A DNA stretch of 64,000 nucleotides, taken from the NCBI RefSeq assembly GCF_030412785.1, contig NZ_CP125295.1, forward strand, positions 5,084,001 through 5,148,000. The letters run 5' to 3'. Positions 63,838 through 64,000 of this stretch are shown in pieces. Source of the DNA: Paraburkholderia sabiae (lineage in GTDB: Bacteria; Pseudomonadota; Gammaproteobacteria; Burkholderiales; Burkholderiaceae). Position 1 is the stretch's first letter. Every line of letters begins with the position of its first letter. The notes beneath the pieces were generated by a model. It had not been told where the DNA came from and made no database searches. It saw only the letters and a program-made list of their open reading frames with translations. The translations under genes and the position numbers were made by a program.

Positions 63838-64000
63838 ATGCTGCTGCGCAACGCCCGCACGCTGATCGGCACGACGACCATCGTGGTTTTCTGGGCGCTC
63901 GGCGCAGGCTGGCTCACCCAGCCTCTGCTCGATCTCGCCCAGCGCGGCGCGCCGCCCGGCGGACGGACGGTTGCTCCCGCAACGTACGCGACCCATACGG
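63838..64000 (+). CDS. Partial membrane protein, 3' end outside window (YdcF/ElyC-like?)
   Basis: From ATG at 63838 the frame runs open to the window end. It encodes a hydrophobic helix with MLLRNARTLIGTTTIVVFWALG and then WLTQPLLDLAQRGAPP, a pattern seen at the start of YdcF/ElyC-type envelope proteins. The frame is open further upstream to 63751, where it reads as another hydrophobic helix (ILLTLLLLFFAAF) without ATG, so a TTG start (63796) would give two helices as in ElyC. Identity is a guess from the N-terminus only. Confidence 0.45.
   Translation, partial: MLLRNARTLIGTTTIVVFWALGAGWLTQPLLDLAQRGAPPGGRTVAPATYATHT

Noticed and set aside
1..64000. Defence systems, prophage, toxin-antitoxin pair or CRISPR array
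   Set aside because: None of the intact genes matches these classes on reading; the only mobile element is the IS481 copy.

Overview
The window reads as a chromosomal segment of a high-GC betaproteobacterium of the Burkholderiaceae, most likely Paraburkholderia or a close relative. This rests on gene content and order: a scpB-rluB, rimP-nusA-infB-rbfA-truB block, a typA-sucA-odhB-lpdA-zapE block, DUF2968 and DUF2147 proteins, a second Hfq-like protein, and a palindromic repeat family of the kind common in that group. This is inference; no 16S rRNA gene is present.

Layout. 1-5.2 kb: the end of a leftward exopolysaccharide operon (undecaprenyl-phosphate sugar transferase, Wza-type export lipoprotein, Wzc-type tyrosine autokinase). 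5.6-12.3 kb: leftward housekeeping genes rnr-rlmB, a cell-wall amidase lipoprotein and rpiA, with an intact IS481-family element sitting between two inverted copies of a repeat. 12.4-12.9 kb: two tRNA-Leu(CAG) genes, each with its own promoter and terminator. 13-15 kb: a GNAT enzyme and an MFS transporter. 15.1-25.5 kb: a rightward fatty-acid/acyl-CoA cluster (TetR regulator, FadE, a long FabG, MaoC hydratase, thiolase, FadD, DUF1571 protein) behind a perfect palindrome that is a good operator candidate. 25.5-33.4 kb: accessory genes: a VAO-type flavoprotein with a small Tat-type partner, a His/Gly-rich lipoprotein, an ECF sigma/anti-sigma pair led by a tiny lipoprotein, an Hfq2-like protein and small conserved proteins. 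33.4-43.2 kb: a stand-alone transposase-N-domain protein, then zapE, lpdA, odhB, sucA and typA, all leftward, so typA is transcribed first. 43.5-48.5 kb: a rightward MarR-controlled tripartite efflux operon. 48.5-49.1 kb: a very long inverted repeat. 49.1-58.9 kb: leftward translation and chromosome-segregation genes. 59.2-64 kb: an aminotransferase with its LysR regulator, a second stand-alone transposase-N-domain protein, small secreted and hypothetical proteins, and the start of a membrane protein cut by the window edge.

How genes work together. The fatty-acid cluster can activate (FadD), dehydrogenate (FadE), hydrate (MaoC), oxidise or reduce (FabG) and cleave (thiolase) acyl chains under one TetR repressor. 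The sucA-odhB-lpdA genes form the whole 2-oxoglutarate dehydrogenase. MarR, NodT-type outer-membrane protein, EmrA and EmrB make a complete drug efflux pump.

Most of the window is conserved core genome. The points most worth a second look are: a promoter followed by an intrinsic terminator ahead of rimP-nusA-infB (candidate attenuator); the two paralogous transposase-N-domain proteins without a catalytic domain; the roughly 220-bp-arm inverted repeat and its relative split by IS481; the Tat-protein/flavoprotein pair; and several clean palindromes upstream of regulators. I found no CRISPR array, prophage or clear defence system.
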